64,000 nt of DNA from Stenopsyche tienmushanensis (GCA_008973525.1 WACJ01000503.1:1-64000); one strand, 5' to 3'; counted from the stretch's first letter, positions 1 through 12,900 are shown. Translations and numbers: made by a program. The notes: generated by a model not told the origin, from the sequence alone.

Positions 1-3000
1 CGCCTTGAATCAAAATTTGTTATAAACAGAATCTGTCCGGTGTTTTATTAATATTATACTACGATACTTTTTTGTAATCTCGTCAAAGCTTAAAGCCGTG
101 AAAAAGACGAAATTTAATTATCTTTAAATTTTAATCACCTACGAGTCTAAAGTTTAAGATTGGATTCAAATTTTAATTACTCTCCAATCGGTTTTATTCA
201 GCATGGACAGCTCAATTTGGCTATTGAGATGTCCAGAGTAACACTATTGATTCTATTTATTAGCAACTTTAATTAAAATATATTAAATGTAACCTTAATG
301 TATAATACGAATTCTTTAAAAAAAATATATTCCAAAATCGTAAAGCGTTGACTTTATCCAAATTCTCTTGATTCCCTAACGTAATGAGTTTTACATGAAG
401 TAATGATTATAGCTTATGTGCAGCATTGCAACAATAATTATAATAATAGAACCATGTTTTAAAAATGTTTTGCTTCTGGATAAATAGTATACTTATTTCA
501 TTGAAACCAAAATATTAGTTTTCATCTCATCATATACTCGACGTTGAAGATAATTGATCAACTTTTTTTGTTGGTCTTCAAATGATTTTTTTGTATTTGA
601 ATCATTTTAAGATAATTTATAGTCAATATAATTGATAGCTATTATTATAATTAACATGATTTTCATTGTAGATAAAGTGTGTAAGAAGAAAGTGATACAA
701 TCTCACATCTACGAAAATATGAATCCAATTATAGCTGGAAGTGGAAACAAAGTAAATAAATTAATAGCATTGAAACTTTACCCTTTTTCTATGCTCCATC
801 AATTGAAATAAGAACCGGAGAACTTTCAATAAATGTTAAAATTATTATTAAAGACATTTCCTCTTTACAAAACGAATTAAGAATACTTAATTTTAACTTA
901 AAATTCACGACATAAATCAATTTCAAGATATTGCACGTACCACCATCTGGCAAAACTGGATGTATTGTGATAAATACCTAAAAGCTTTCAAGGAAAATAT
1001 TATCTCTAATAGTAAAATTTTTAATTTTTCTTTGACAAAAATTATGTTTCAATGAGTTTTCAATAGAATTTTTGTCATTACAACAACACGAGCATAATGT
1101 ATAAGATTTCAAAATATACTTTAATTTTACACATTTATCATTTTTAATAAGCTAAAATAGTAACCGTATGGCCACAGTAAAATATATGGGACCAAATAAA
1201 AACACATAACATCACCAAAAATACATATTTGCTATAAAAAACAATGTCGAAATGGTTGGCAATAAACTCATAAACAAGATTGCTAAAGCTACCTCAGTAT
1301 ATGGTTTAGGTAGAATAATTTAATTTGAATAACATCTTTTATTTTAACGATATTTGAATAGATTTTTTGACATATACTGTTTTCGAAACTCGTTTTAAAA
1401 TGTTAATATAATTCCGTTTTGAAATATCAAAAATCAATAATTTAGAAGTGAAGAAGTCTAAAAATATGGATCTCTAATAATTTTCAAAGCCTACTTTATT
1501 TATTGTTCATTTGAATGTAGTATCAATGGATGTTTATATGCGGTGGATTATTTCTTTCAAATTTGAATACGTAATCTTATTTGGGAATATTGATACTGAT
1601 GGATTGCTATTATAATTCGAGTACATTTCGTATGAAGCGTACTTTGGTGGTTTCTGAAGGCCTTCCTGTGTATTCCATTATTAACTTTGTTTCTGTAGAT
1701 AATTCAGTGTAGGAAGTAGCTATTTATATATAAAGTATTCAGGTGAATGCGGAATCAATCACTGCCATCTGCTTCAGCCGCAGTTTGGGCCTTCCAGTTT
1801 CGCGGTTATCTGAAAGCCTTCAGCTAACTGATGTATCGAACCTCCTTGTCATTGTGTCTAGACCAGATGTATCCCAGATTTGATATGTATGTCTTAAGCC
1901 GAATCTACAATATAGTCTCAATCGATCTGTAAAACATTGACATCCTTTTATTCGCTCATTTTTTAGCAGGCGGATGTCAAAATGGGACGCGAAACTCTGA
2001 AATTTAAAAGGAATGTTTTCCTTGGTACAATTACATCATATTTTTTATTTGTGTATTTGTTCTGTTAATGTAGATAACGCATCATTTTGATGTTATTTGA
2101 AATGGTCAATGAAATAGAAATCCATAAGGGATGAAAGGCGGGGATTTATATAAAGCATACATTTTCCATTTTCCTCGTGTCTGAAGAGAGTATTTTCCGA
2201 TATGTCAATTTAGTAGATGTGTTGTCTGTGTTCGTTGAGCATCAGTCTTGATCCGCATTAGTTTTGCCAACAATGGAGCTGCATTAGCTCGACTTTACTA
2301 AATCAATGAATGACATATCTAATAGAACAAACACTGCATTCAATTTATATTTATGGGATGTTGATATTCAACTATCAATGCACACGTCTTATCTTATCTC
2401 CAATATACTAAATTTAGGTCAAAGGATTAACTTCAATGTAATGAAACCTTAAAAAACGGTAATAAATGCTGATGAACTTTAATTTAATTATCCAACATAT
2501 ATTATGACTATATTAAATATAACTCATATTTTAAGAAATATTCATACTGCCATTCAAATTTAAGACGATTTATTCATCCACAGCACAGTTATTTATTATA
2601 TTTGTAACAAAGGATCTCTCTTCCATTACGAAGTGCATCATTTGAAGCGCAAAATATGTTTTACTAATCCAAAGGCTGTTGGCAGCTGATAGCATTCAGC
2701 CTTCCACCGGCTAAACTATCATTATTTCAATTTTGCTCTTAACCCAACCTTTGTTTGTGGTCAAAGCCATAAACAAAGCCATGAAAGAAGCCTAAATACA
2801 TGAATAAACAATTGCTCAAATATCAAAATACCGTTAAAATACATATAGTTCGTCTTTTTATTTAATATTTCATTAAATAATTCATATATGGATAACTGCT
2901 CATGAATATAAATGATGACGTGCACGATCTATTTATTACATACCCAAATGATAACAAGCCATACACTAATTAATTATGTGCTACAAATTAAAACTTCTAG

Positions 3001-3499
3001 TATAAAGCAAAATATGTTTTCGATAAAAGCTAATTGACCAAATATATTGATAATTTTATAAAATATTTAAATTGATTATAAACACTTGTTAATTCAAGTT
3101 AAATACAGAATATGTAAACTTTTATGAATTTAACATTAAAAAACAATTTAATTTAATTTAAAAGCATTAATGATGGCAAAACTCGGTTATAACGAGCATA
3201 AAATTATGTACGTATCAAGTTAATATATATTATAAACAAATTTGAATTATTAATCTACTTTAATTCATTAATTTACATATACCTAAAACCAGTTATTCTT
3301 AATCTAAGTCTTAGGAAAATACTAGTCTATTTATTACATATAAAAAATGAATGTCTTCGGAATGTCAGCGCAGTGTTTGATCCGGTTTTGCTAAGGTAAA
3401 AGAAGTCTTTAGCCCATAATTCTTCTCCGTAATATAATCCCAAATCTCGCGGCGCTTGTGCTCTGAGCGCGGGGGGAAGCTAGCTGAAGATTTTACTTT
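1..3499. other. AT-rich non-coding DNA upstream of the Ig gene
   Basis: No reading frame here resembles a known protein and no RNA gene is visible. A moderately GC-richer patch at about 1620-1900 and another at about 3400-3490 could be 5' untranslated exon or promoter sequence of the downstream gene, but I see no TATA box or splice-flanked exon that would prove it. The stretch may be the distal promoter or a 5' UTR intron of the Ig gene. Confidence 0.5.
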
Positions 3500-4421
3500 G
3501 AAATTCTAGGCTAGGATAAATATATAGATGAAAACTGTTTAAAAATTAAATAGATGAAAATAATTATACAAATATATGTTGTATAGGGTAGAGAAGAGTT
3601 TCGAGTCTCACTTGCGGCCTCGAAAAAAAGGTGCGAACCCACTAATTGCCACCGGTCGCAAGGAAGGGCCTCTACGACCCGATGGAGATCGTAGAAAGAC
3701 CCAGGGATGCATTTTTCCCCAAAAAATTTACAAAAAGCCCTAAATGTCCTAAAATTAGAGAGAGTGGCCACAAGGTTTCCGTGTCCAACCGGACCGAATT
3801 TCGGACCACTGATACAGGACACCATGCTCGAACGGACATGTTCAAAACATGGTCTGCGTTCATGAATGGATCTCCGCATGGACACTCCGAAGTTGTTGAA
3901 AGCCCAAATCTAACCAACGAGGCCCTCTCAAGCGGTGCCTAATTGAGAGGAAAAAAGTGAGAGGTGCGGCCGACGACCGACGGAAATGGAAATCGAAAAA
4001 CGAAGAAACTCCATATTCAACGGACTAGCATACCCAGAACTTGACTGCCAAGTTTATCGAAAGTTAAGGCACCAATAACCAAGCAAAAAATCTTAAAACG
4101 GCAAATAATCTACCACGAAGCGACGACAATACATAACCCAGCATCGCACATTGACAGCACTGGGCGGAGAATGCTCACAAGGAGCATCACCAAGATGCCG
4201 GCTGTCGTTCCGCGTCCATGAGTCCGACAGGAGACTCGAAATATCGGAAATATATATATTTTAAATCTTAATGTATCTCTCAAATGATTACTAAGAGCGA
4301 TCATATATCCGTTTTTCAGTGTAACAAAAAATATACAAAATCATTCTAATAAAGTGAATAAAAATACATACACTTTATATTTTTAAGTGTGGCATTGCAA
4401 CGCATGCCGGGTATTTGCTAG
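3500..4421 (+). mobile_element. Non-autonomous Helitron-like element
   Basis: The 3' end has the features of a Helitron terminus. A short hairpin (arms GGCAT/ATGCC with inner GC/GC pairs, 4391-4408) is followed about 9 bases later by CTAG, ending at 4421, and the next base is T, as expected for insertion between A and T. The body is clearly GC-richer than its surroundings and encodes no Rep/helicase protein, so it would be a non-autonomous copy. Part of the interior (about 3735-3850) resembles 9011-9135, which also ends in a similar degraded 3' sequence. The 5' boundary is not resolved: no clear A|TC start was fixed, so 3500 is approximate. The reading frames inside (98 and 124 codons) match nothing I know. 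Confidence 0.55.
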
Positions 4422-6012
4422 TTTATTTTATGATTTCGAACAGTGTTTAGCAATAAAATATTTAAGTACTTACGGCTCTTATGAAAACTTTTAGAAATAA
4501 TGATAAATTTATCACTCGCTCGTGTGAACCTCTTCTAATATTTCTATTCAAATAATAAGTGAAATTCAATGGAAGGCAAACTCATGAAAAATATCGTATT
4601 GGGATAATTTACGTTCGATAAAGGATTAGATGAAGACGAGAACGTTAATTTTAACATTTTAGTTAAAATCCCCCAAACAAAGAGTGATATTGGGCAATTT
4701 TCAATTCATATCATGATCCGAGCAGATCTTGGCTGTTTCCTCATCATTCACTGCCTCAAATGATTAGTAAACATTTTTTCAAATAAATACAGTCGACACA
4801 CGATTATTTTTAGATCATAAATATCTTTTAATTTAAATGAACACTGATACACGTTTAATTGAAACTAATCAGTAATAATTTTTTCATCATATTAAGCTTA
4901 AATCCTGTAATAAATGTCTAATTTGATTTAAAATCAGAAGATATCACATTTTATAATTTATAAATATCACTACTTGTTTTGGGAGAGCCTGTATATCATT
5001 AAAGCATAACCTATACGTAATATATTATTTATTAAAAATAAGCCTTTTCACAATATTAAATATGTCAAAAGCCTATTTATACCATCTGTTCATCAAGTTT
5101 TTTTGATTGAGCTTTTAACATGAAAATTGTCTTTGTTATTTCAAACTTTCTATACTGAAACTATTGAAGAATATATTACCACAACAGTTCAATGTGATCC
5201 AAATTATAGGAAAATAAAAGCATTTTAAAACCATCATATTTAGGCATTTAGGATATGAGCTTGAATCGAATGTTTCTATTTCAAAAAATGTATTCTACTA
5301 CCTCCAGGAATTAAATCTGAGCTTTGAAATGCATGTTAAAAATTCCAGCAAATCTATTAAACTATTTTTCGCAACTATTTCAGTGGAATTCTTGTTCATC
5401 TTGTAAATGTACAGTTCTTCGCAAAACTTAAAATAGATCTTCCGGGAACAAAAGTTTGAATTTGTTTCGCTAGAGGGCTAGAAGCTTTCCCATGCAATAG
5501 TTTTCATGTCCAATACACCATGCTTGGCACTATTTATATGTTATATATGCGCGATTCTCTATTTATAAAGATCATGTATTTTTTTTAAAATAATTATTAA
5601 ATTATACGTGTTATTATGTTACCATTATTTATTGAACAATTATTAACAAAAAATATTTTTGTATTGTTTCAGGATGACAATAAACCAAGAAATGTGAAGG
5701 CAGAATTTTTAAACAATTTTTCTCGGACTAATATTACGACAATAAATTAACATAATTGCATTGTAATAACGACAATAATAAATAAATATAATACATATTT
5801 ACAAATAAAATCTACTTTTGCTTAAAATAATTGGCATATTGTTATATTTACAATTTGAATGTATGTACACATATATTGATATTACGTATTAAACCGAATA
5901 TTGTGATTATATGGAAAATGATGAACTTAATGAGTATTTTGCTATCGACGTCGATCGATTTTTTAGAAGATTTTTTCATTTGATTGATTCGATCAGCACT
6001 TAGAAGACACAT
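4422..6012. other. AT-rich DNA directly upstream of coding exon 1
   Basis: No genes or recognisable repeats. The 3' part must include the 5' untranslated part of exon 1, or a splice acceptor for it, because coding starts at 6013. No transcription start is obvious. An in-frame TAG at 6001-6003 lies four codons upstream of the start codon. Confidence 0.5.
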
Positions 6013-6073
6013 ATGGATGAATTTGCCCTACGTTTTACTGCAGTTTCTGCACTCCTCATTGCATTCGGAGCAG
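6013..6073 (+). CDS. DIP/lachesin-like Ig protein, coding exon 1 (signal peptide)
   Basis: This exon encodes the N-terminus, MDEFALRFTAVSALLIAFGA, followed by one base of a split glycine codon. The hydrophobic run at residues 8-18 with small residues after it reads as a secretory signal peptide, as expected for a cell-surface Ig protein. The start is well supported: an in-frame TAG sits four codons upstream (6001-6003), and no other ATG lies between. The donor is GCAG|GTATGA, giving a phase 1 intron, and exon 2 supplies the two complementary bases to make glycine. The exon is assigned through this frame match and the signal peptide, since it is too short to identify alone. Intron 1 is 3483 bp. 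An additional upstream non-coding exon is likely but not identified. Confidence 0.75.
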
Positions 6074-7559
6074 GTATGATTAATCGTTTTATTTTTAATA
6101 ATTATTTTTAAGTGGATAATTTTAATGCCGTAATAAATCAGGAAAAAATCCAAATAAAATTTATCGGCTTGTCTGTAAAGGTCATAGAGTTTCATTAATC
6201 GTCTTTCCGTCTCCCTCTTGTGCGGGGCTCTGTTCGGGTGCTTTTTTCTTTCGTTTTCACCCCATGTAATTACCAATTATTCTAACCCCCCATAAAATTC
6301 TTCGGGCAAATAATTCAGGATAGTATTTGTGAAGGAATCTTAACCAGCAATGAAATTAATGGGACACCGTTTTGCATAATTGAGTTTTAATTGCGTCCCG
6401 TTAATTTTTATTCAAATGAGTTAACACCAGTTATTTTTTATGAGCCGCTCATATTATGAATATAATTTTCTATAATCCGACAGCGTAATGACATTCATAG
6501 CTCCGACGAAACTTCTTCGTTTGGATAAAAATTAATTAAAGAACAATTGCTTGCACCCTGCGAGATAAAATGTGATTATTTTACTCAACTAGAAATGGTT
6601 TTCTCCATTCTCGATTCGTGTAGTATAAAACACATTGGTGCAAATCCAAATACACTCAAAACTTTTTTGTGCGATTTCGAAGTTATGCGGTTTTATTTAA
6701 AGAATTTTTTTCTTTTTTTTAAATTTAATAAAGATTACGTATCGAGATATTTTGAATAAAATAGGAAATAAATCATCAACACCAACCGAATTTTGGAAAA
6801 AAATTATAAATTTTGACTGTGTAAATAATTATTACCTCTACTATCACTGAATATTTGACCACGCTTTTTATTCGAGCTTAGAATTTTGAAAAAAAAAAAT
6901 TCGTTTTTTGCATTTTTCCAATTTTTTGACATTTAAAAATATATTCTCCATAGGAATTTCCAAAATTCCAACTACTTACGGAGTTATAGCTATTTTAGTG
7001 ACGCGGCAATATGGCCATAATACCATACCTACCATAATGAATTCTTTTAACGCGTTTTTTTCGAAACTACTTTTTTCAACACGCTTGACACCCTATTTCA
7101 AGTTTTATTTAATTAATTTTCTTCAAAATGAATACAAATATTTTCTATATAACCTTCTTTTGTTCCTAACAGATTTTAAAAAACGTAAAACTGTGACAAA
7201 ATAAGTCCAAAAATGACTCGATTGAATTTTTTAAACAGTTGCCATTTTGTGTTTTTTTTTGAGTTAGGAACTATAGTGACATCTTTACTAATTTTAAATT
7301 ATTTTGTTGGAAAGAGAAAATGTACACAGAACAATGATGACATTGACACTAGGTATATTTTTTCTTCCGAAAAAGATAGTGATTTTGAGTCATATCGAAA
7401 ATCGCAAAGAAAATAAATTATCATACAGTGATGATATTTTGTAATTAAAATAATTAGTATTTCTCTAGTGGATGTCTGGCATTTAAGATGCCAGACGTCA
7501 GACATTCTTAAAATTTTACCAATGATGCAAGGTGTCCTTTAAATATTACCAAAAAGTTA
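6074..7559. other. Intron 1, proximal part
   Basis: No exon is seen. A short stretch at about 6657-6705 (motifs TTTGTGCGATTT and AAGTTATGCGGTT) repeats sequence found at about 7597-7660. It probably comes from the same Tigger-type terminal region described in the next entry. Reading frames of 60-98 codons here are rich in Phe, Lys and Asn and look like chance frames in AT-rich DNA. Confidence 0.45.
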
Positions 7560-8340
7560 TTTTTAATTTCCTTAAGTTTTCATGTTTTTTATTAACTTTT
7601 TTTGTGCGATTTTGGATATATTTTATATAGTTGTTTCAAAGTTATGCGGTTTTTAAAATCCATGGAATACATCTTCATTTTTTCTATGAAAGTCATAGCT
7701 TTTTTATGCGATTTTCCGCGGAACGCATCTACCACGTTTAATTTTATAACGAGAGCATTTAGTTTATTACAATAATTTATATTAAAATGATTAAATATTG
7801 ATATATCATTATTACGACATATTACTATTAACTAAAGACGTTTCCTAATTGGAAAAATATTTTATTTTGACGGCGAGATCGTTATAAATTTAATTGTGTG
7901 AAGTTAAGCCCTTATGAAATTTCCTCTTAAATTGCGTGCTTTCTTCAAAGAAAGAGTCTTCATTTCAAAAATAAAACTTCAATTCTTCAGCCAAGTCTAT
8001 GTTTTCATGCCATTTAAAGTTTAAAAAATACAGGTCATTCGTTTCCATCTATACAATCATCTTCTATATATCCCAAGGCTGTCGCAGAAGCCATTTCTAT
8101 GAAATTTGTTTCATCAATCTCATCCTCCACCTGTAACTCTTGAATATTCTGGAAGTTTATATCATTGAAGACTTTCTTACTTTTGGGCTTACTAAGTTCC
8201 ACGGTCTCATCCACTCCGTTTTAAATTGACTCAATTTTTTTACTAGCGTTCTTTCCAAAACCATGGATTCTGCTTCAACCGTCTTCAAATTCCATTTAAA
8301 TGATTTTCTGAAAAAATAAGTAAATTTGAGGTTATACATA
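7560..8340 (-). mobile_element. pogo/Tigger-type transposon relic
   Basis: On the minus strand, about 8210-8045 decodes, with breaks, to a C-terminal tail like that of pogo/Tigger (jerky-related) transposases. The readable part includes ETVELSKPKSKKVFNDINF, then NIQELQ, and ends in an acidic ASATALGYIEDD segment. It aligns by eye with the relic at 39440-39700, which has AIVELSKSTREESFDDMNIE and DIQGLL. Next to it, 7690-7740 carries TTTATGCGATTTTCCGCGG followed by AACGCATCTACC, a sequence style I associate with Tigger termini. No catalytic domain survives. It sits inside intron 1 of the Ig gene, antisense to it. The C-terminal match is moderately convincing; the boundaries are approximate. Confidence 0.5.
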
Positions 8341-8791
8341 GAAATGTGTAGTAGAAATACCGTGTTTTAGATTTCTCTCAAAATGTGTATTGATTATTTA
8401 GTATTGTGGTTAAATTTTGACGCCAAAGTTAACTTTTGTACCATTTTAATTAATTTTAGGATTTGCACGTCAATATAATTTAGAACAAATATGATATAAA
8501 TATTATGATTTTATTGATAGTACTACCCCTTCAGAAATTTCGGTGATGACTTTTTTAAACTTGTTATTATCAAAATGAAGCTAAAGGCACATCACTTAAT
8601 AAGTTTGTAGAGCACTTTTTGCAAAATTGTGAAAAAATGACTCTAAATGAAGAAGAAAAAAGTTTAAAGTGAAAAAAAATCAACGAACTTATTGAGCGAT
8701 GCTTTATATTGTTCATTATGTTTGCCCTCTATTTTTTACTTAAAAATAATATTGTTGTTCCCTAAACATCATATCAACGAATCAGATCGAT

Positions 8792-9261
8792 CAGAGCCGT
8801 AACAAGGGTATGAAGCGCCCGTGGCAAGTATCTAACGTCCGCCTCTCCCCCTGGATAACTATTAAATACATAAAAATATATTATACAACTAATATTATTA
8901 TGAATGCAAAGATAATCCCTAAAGTACCCGACCTAATGTATAGATGAAAGTTACTGTTGTAAAAAAAATACTATGATAAAAATATCTAGAGCTACGTTGC
9001 TTCGGCTAAACAGCCCTAAAATAGGACAGATTGGCCACAAAGTTTGTATGTCCAATCGGTCCGCTTTTCGGATCGCTTATATGACGAATGAGCACATCGC
9101 GATCGGATACCATACCTGAACAAGTTTATGTAAAGTAGAATGTTCGAGTAAAATAAAAATCACGTGCAAATCTCGCCAGGTTGGTATTTTGCATTTTGTT
9201 TCCCCAGCCCAGTTGCACCCGGGGCGGGCGCCTGTTTTGCCACGCCCTTGTTACAGCCCTG
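8792..9261. mobile_element. hAT-like non-autonomous element with terminal inverted repeats
   Basis: The ends are inverted copies of one another. The left end starts CAGAGCCGTAACAAGGG; the right end, read on the other strand, starts CAGGGCTGTAACAAGGGCG. Similarity continues patchily inward, with a shared GTGGCAA and a GC-rich GCGCCCG stretch. A CAG start and short TIRs fit hAT elements. The 8-bp flanks (AGATCGAT and ATCTTGAT) agree at 5 of 8 positions, which suits an old target duplication but does not prove one. The element is 470 bp and has no transposase frame. Its interior contains a Helitron-related segment, listed separately. It lies about 300 bp upstream of coding exon 2. Confidence 0.6.
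8938..9202 (+). repeat. Degraded relative of the 3.5-4.4 kb Helitron-like element, nested in the hAT-like element
   Basis: The segment 9011-9135 resembles 3735-3850. Both contain AGCCCTAAA, then a TGGCCACAA-GTTT block, then GTCCAAYCGG followed by TTTCGGA, and a later CCATNCYNGAAC block. At 9168-9202 a GCAA...CGCCAGG..GGTATTTTGC sequence resembles the hairpin and end of the element finishing at 4421, although the CTAG is lost. TATAGATGAAA at 8938 also resembles TATAGATGAAA near 3521. The simplest reading is one repeat family with an older copy inserted into the hAT-like element. Confidence 0.45.
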
Positions 9262-9556
9262 ATCTTGATTCAGATTTATCTTGATTTTCTGGATCTGTAA
9301 AAAGTGTATATTAAGCTGATTAATAAAGCTATGCAAAGCTTGGATTTTATTGTTTTTGTATTTGAAATAATAATTAAAATGCCATTTAAAAATAATGATA
9401 ATTTTACTATTTACTTAAAGATTTTCTCTTATTGTAATTTTATATTTAAATAATCTTGAACTTTTATTATAAGAGAAAGAACATTATTTAATATTATAAA
9501 TTGTATTTAAATATTTTATAGACATACATTTTGATTTAATATCTTATTTTTAATAG

Positions 9557-9678
9557 GTCAGGTCCAAATTCGCCATGAAAAAGAACCAGAGTTTTTGGCT
9601 CCCCTGGAGAATCACTCTGTGCCACAGGGACGAGACATATTTTTCACATGCGTTGTTAACCATCTTCAGGCATACAAG
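9557..9678 (+). CDS. DIP/lachesin-like Ig protein, coding exon 2 (first half of Ig1)
   Basis: After completing the split glycine, the exon encodes 40 residues (22-61). They include PEFLAPLENHSVPQGRD and FFTCVVNHLQAYK. The cysteine of FFTC (residue 52) is the B-strand cysteine of the first Ig domain, and N39-H-S is a possible N-glycosylation site. This wording is strongly diagnostic of the arthropod Dpr-interacting proteins and related lachesin-like IgLON proteins, which sit on neuronal surfaces and bind Dpr partners during synapse and circuit wiring. Acceptor TTTTTAATAG|GT and donor AAG|GTAATA leave a phase 0 junction. The following intron is only 74 bp (9679-9752), and the tryptophan of the Ig core lies just across it. 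Confidence 0.93.
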
Positions 9679-9752
9679 GTAATACAAATGATAAACGTTA
9701 AACATTCGCTACTATAAAATACATGCATTTGAATTGAAATTGTGTTTATCAG

Positions 9753-9938
9753 GTGGCGTGGATTAAGTCTGATACAAAGACCATACTTGCTATTCATACT
9801 CATATGGTAGCTTTGAATCCGCGCTTGTCAGTGACACACAACGGACATGACACGTGGAAATTGTACATATCGAACGTCCAGGCGAATGATTCTGGCACTT
9901 ATATGTGCCAGGTCAACACTGATCCCATGAGAAGTCAG
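9753..9938 (+). CDS. DIP/lachesin-like Ig protein, coding exon 3 (second half of Ig1)
   Basis: Sixty-two codons (residues 62-123) complete Ig1. VAWIKSDTKTILAIHTH carries the core tryptophan (residue 64). DTWKLYISNV is the E strand, and NDSGTYMCQVNTDPMRSQ holds the D-x-G-x-Y-x-C signature with the F-strand cysteine (residue 113), which would pair with Cys52. N106-D-S is a second possible N-glycosylation site. The ILAIHTHMVALNPRLSVTHN stretch is typical of DIP Ig1, the domain that binds Dpr Ig1 in the known complexes. The acceptor is TTTATCAG|GTGGCG and the donor CAG|GTTAGT, phase 0 at both ends. The frame happens to stay open into intron 3 as far as 10142, but the family match ends exactly at the donor. 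Intron 3 is about 18.8 kb. Confidence 0.95.
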
Positions 9939-12900
9939 GTTAGTAACAATTCACATTTTGTCGATTTTATTTTATCAAATAATGGCGATTTTCGTCGTGG
10001 CGTTTTGATCTGGCAGGACACTTTCTATAGAATCATCCATCCAGTGTTAATAAAAAGGGGGATGATTATTTGTATGGAACCCTCGAAGCAAAAAAGCGTC
10101 GGCATTAAATCACTTTTAACATCATTAAAGCAAGAAACGTGACTTTATCACAAGTTCGACCTTGGCCATGGGAATATTTTTTGAGCCTAATTATTAATGC
10201 CCTTTATTATTATTTCTCTTCGAAACGACAAATTAATGGCAAAACTTTAGGTTCAAAAGAAATTAACTTAAACTTAGGTATGATCTTCAAGAAGGAAATG
10301 TAACAACTGTAATTTTTGCAAGCGAAATTCGACCCTTAACGAACAAGAAGTTTAAGTCGCTTATATATTCCATGGAATAAATGTACACCATGCCCCAAAA
10401 ATTAATTAAACGGCCCAAAAAAATCCATATGACTAAAATAAGACAACATTTGTATTTGACGGGTTAAAAATCAGGAAGAGTTAATTTGTAGTTTCGAAGC
10501 ACTCTGGCGAAAATAATTTATGGAGTACTTAAAAAAAAGCAATTAATGACGAGGCCCATTATAAATTAGACCCGGATTAGACGAGGCACGGGTAAAGATT
10601 CGGTTGCTGGTCTTTAAATCCACCTCTGACCTAGATCAGTTCTTCTCAAACGCTTCATTAAACTAAAAATTAAACGTAAAATTATTTTATTTGTAGTGGA
10701 AGTAGTTCATGTTGATTATCTATCTAACGAGGAACTAATTGTGCTTGAGACTCGTAGCAAAGCGAAGTTATAATTTTGTTTGCACACCAGAGAGACTTCA
10801 TCGATGAATTATTAATAGAAGCTCACATGGAGTTAACTAAAGGATCATATATAAATAAGATTTGACAGACTTAAAAAAATTAAATTGAAATAATTTAGAC
10901 GTTGGATAATTCTTTGGATAAAAATGTCATAGGATGGCTCACGGGATGAGCAAATTCAAAACACTTTTTAAAAAAAAAATTAAGCCCTCAAAGTGTTTTG
11001 CACGTTGAGTTTGGAGTGAAACAGAAAGTCAGAGATTGTGAATGGGAAACAGAGACGGAGAGTGTATCTTGTGTATATCGTACGATTATATAGATCGTTA
11101 ACCCAAATTTATCGACTAATAATGATGTGTGAATGATATAATTAATTGATTTCAAGTGTTTATGTTTACTTGAATAAATGACCGAATATTGTATGCTATC
11201 GATAGTGTTTATTTATTTATGTACAAGTTTCATACACATTGCGACGATTCTGATAGATAAGTGGATTTGTACGAAGATAAGTGACGAATAAGCAAATATA
11301 GCATCTAAGTAAATTGTTGTTTTAAATTAGATCACTACTCAAAGGGTAAAGCACTTTATATTTCATTTTATATTCATAGAAACGCTATAAAAATCAAAAT
11401 TGTAGATAAATCTTAAACAGTGGCCTTTAACTCGGCCATTTATTATTCATTAATACCTTTAAATTGTGTGCTTTAAATAAATTCTAAATTTTAGCACTTC
11501 AAACGATGTGCATTGCAAAAATTAAATAATCTAATATCAATTATATTATATATTTGCCATATGTAAAATGCTTCAATTAATGAAATTAATCCCAATTTAT
11601 TAAGTTATGCGTTCTTATTTTATCGAGGGCAGGGTTATCATTTATGCATTTGAATGATTAAATGACGATATCTGCTTATCAGCATCCAAATAAATATTTT
11701 TTTTTGAACAACTTTGGATAGATATGCACTTTTATTCAATTTTCAGCGATTTTGAATCACGTATTTGATAGAAGGTTTCGATCTTAAGAATACATTTTGA
11801 GAAGCATTGCAATGTTCGGGATGTCCAAAAGGGGCGGAAATAAAGAAGCGTAATTAAAAATAAGTCCCGATTGCGTGTATATTAGCAAGTACTTCTTTTT
11901 ACCCTTCGTCTCCTCCACTGCTTTAATTAAGTCGCAAAGAATTTCGTCTGTCCCGTCTTATTTTTTGTTTGGAAAACCCTTATAATGTAACAAAAGGATT
12001 AATTTCTAGCAAGTAATTCCCATTCAAACAATTTCCGACGAAAGAATCCATTCTCGAATCGTTAAATTCCGTCTCGAAATATTAATGTCATCACTTTTTC
12101 CAATACAAGGACTCCAACAACAGTCTGCGGTGATAGGAGACAAGTTCGCTCCCAAATATAAATACTGAAAGTTACATTTTAAATAGAATTCTGGTATTCG
12201 TACGCTCCAGTCTACCATATATTGCCACCACAATAACCGAAAAGGGTGAAAATATTCAATACGTAGAAATATAAAATTCCTCGCGGAATATTTGGCCCTC
12301 GAACAAAACCACCCTTTGTGCTTCTTTCGCTATGGGGGAGGAGGGTGCGCGATCCTTTAACTGAATACTGTTCACCGTCCTCGGATTGAAATTCGCCGGC
12401 AGAATCCTTTAGCATAATGCAAGTATAACTGGCTGGCAATAGCGGTATAATTAAATCACATACGTGTGTTTTTATATGCAAAATTATTCCTGACAAGACA
12501 GGGTCGCATTTACATAAGGACATTTTTTCGTGTATATTTAAATTGCGAGAAATTCCCGGAAAGATTTGAATAACAACTACGCATAATCCTTGCGGAATTC
12601 TCAATCTTCTCAGCAAGGCTTAAATTTAAAGCACTTTTTAAACTAAATACCACATATTTCCTATTTACAGCATTGTAATTTAAGAGCTCTTTCCTCTTAA
12701 GCTTCGGTTTTCACTTTTTCATATATTTGAAATATGCAACTGTTCAGCTGCATGAGATAAAGATACATTATTGGAAAATGCTCCATAAGCTGTGATTTTA
12801 TTAAAGCAAAATATTATTCCGCTAGTTTTATGTAAATATTGGCATTTAGTCGAAATTTACAACGCTAAAAATATTAACATAAATACAAAACATATCTTGG

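Noticed and set aside
670..753. Possible upstream 5' UTR exon (TTGTAG acceptor, AAA|GTAAAT donor)
   Set aside because: Splice-like dinucleotides are frequent in this sequence. There is no coding or other evidence.
9939..10142. Extension of coding exon 3 beyond its donor
   Set aside because: The frame stays open by chance, but the family match ends exactly at CAG|GTTAGT and resumes in exon 4 in phase.
12212..12616. 134-codon minus-strand frame in intron 3
   Set aside because: No motif or neighbouring coding evidence, and nothing matching a known family.
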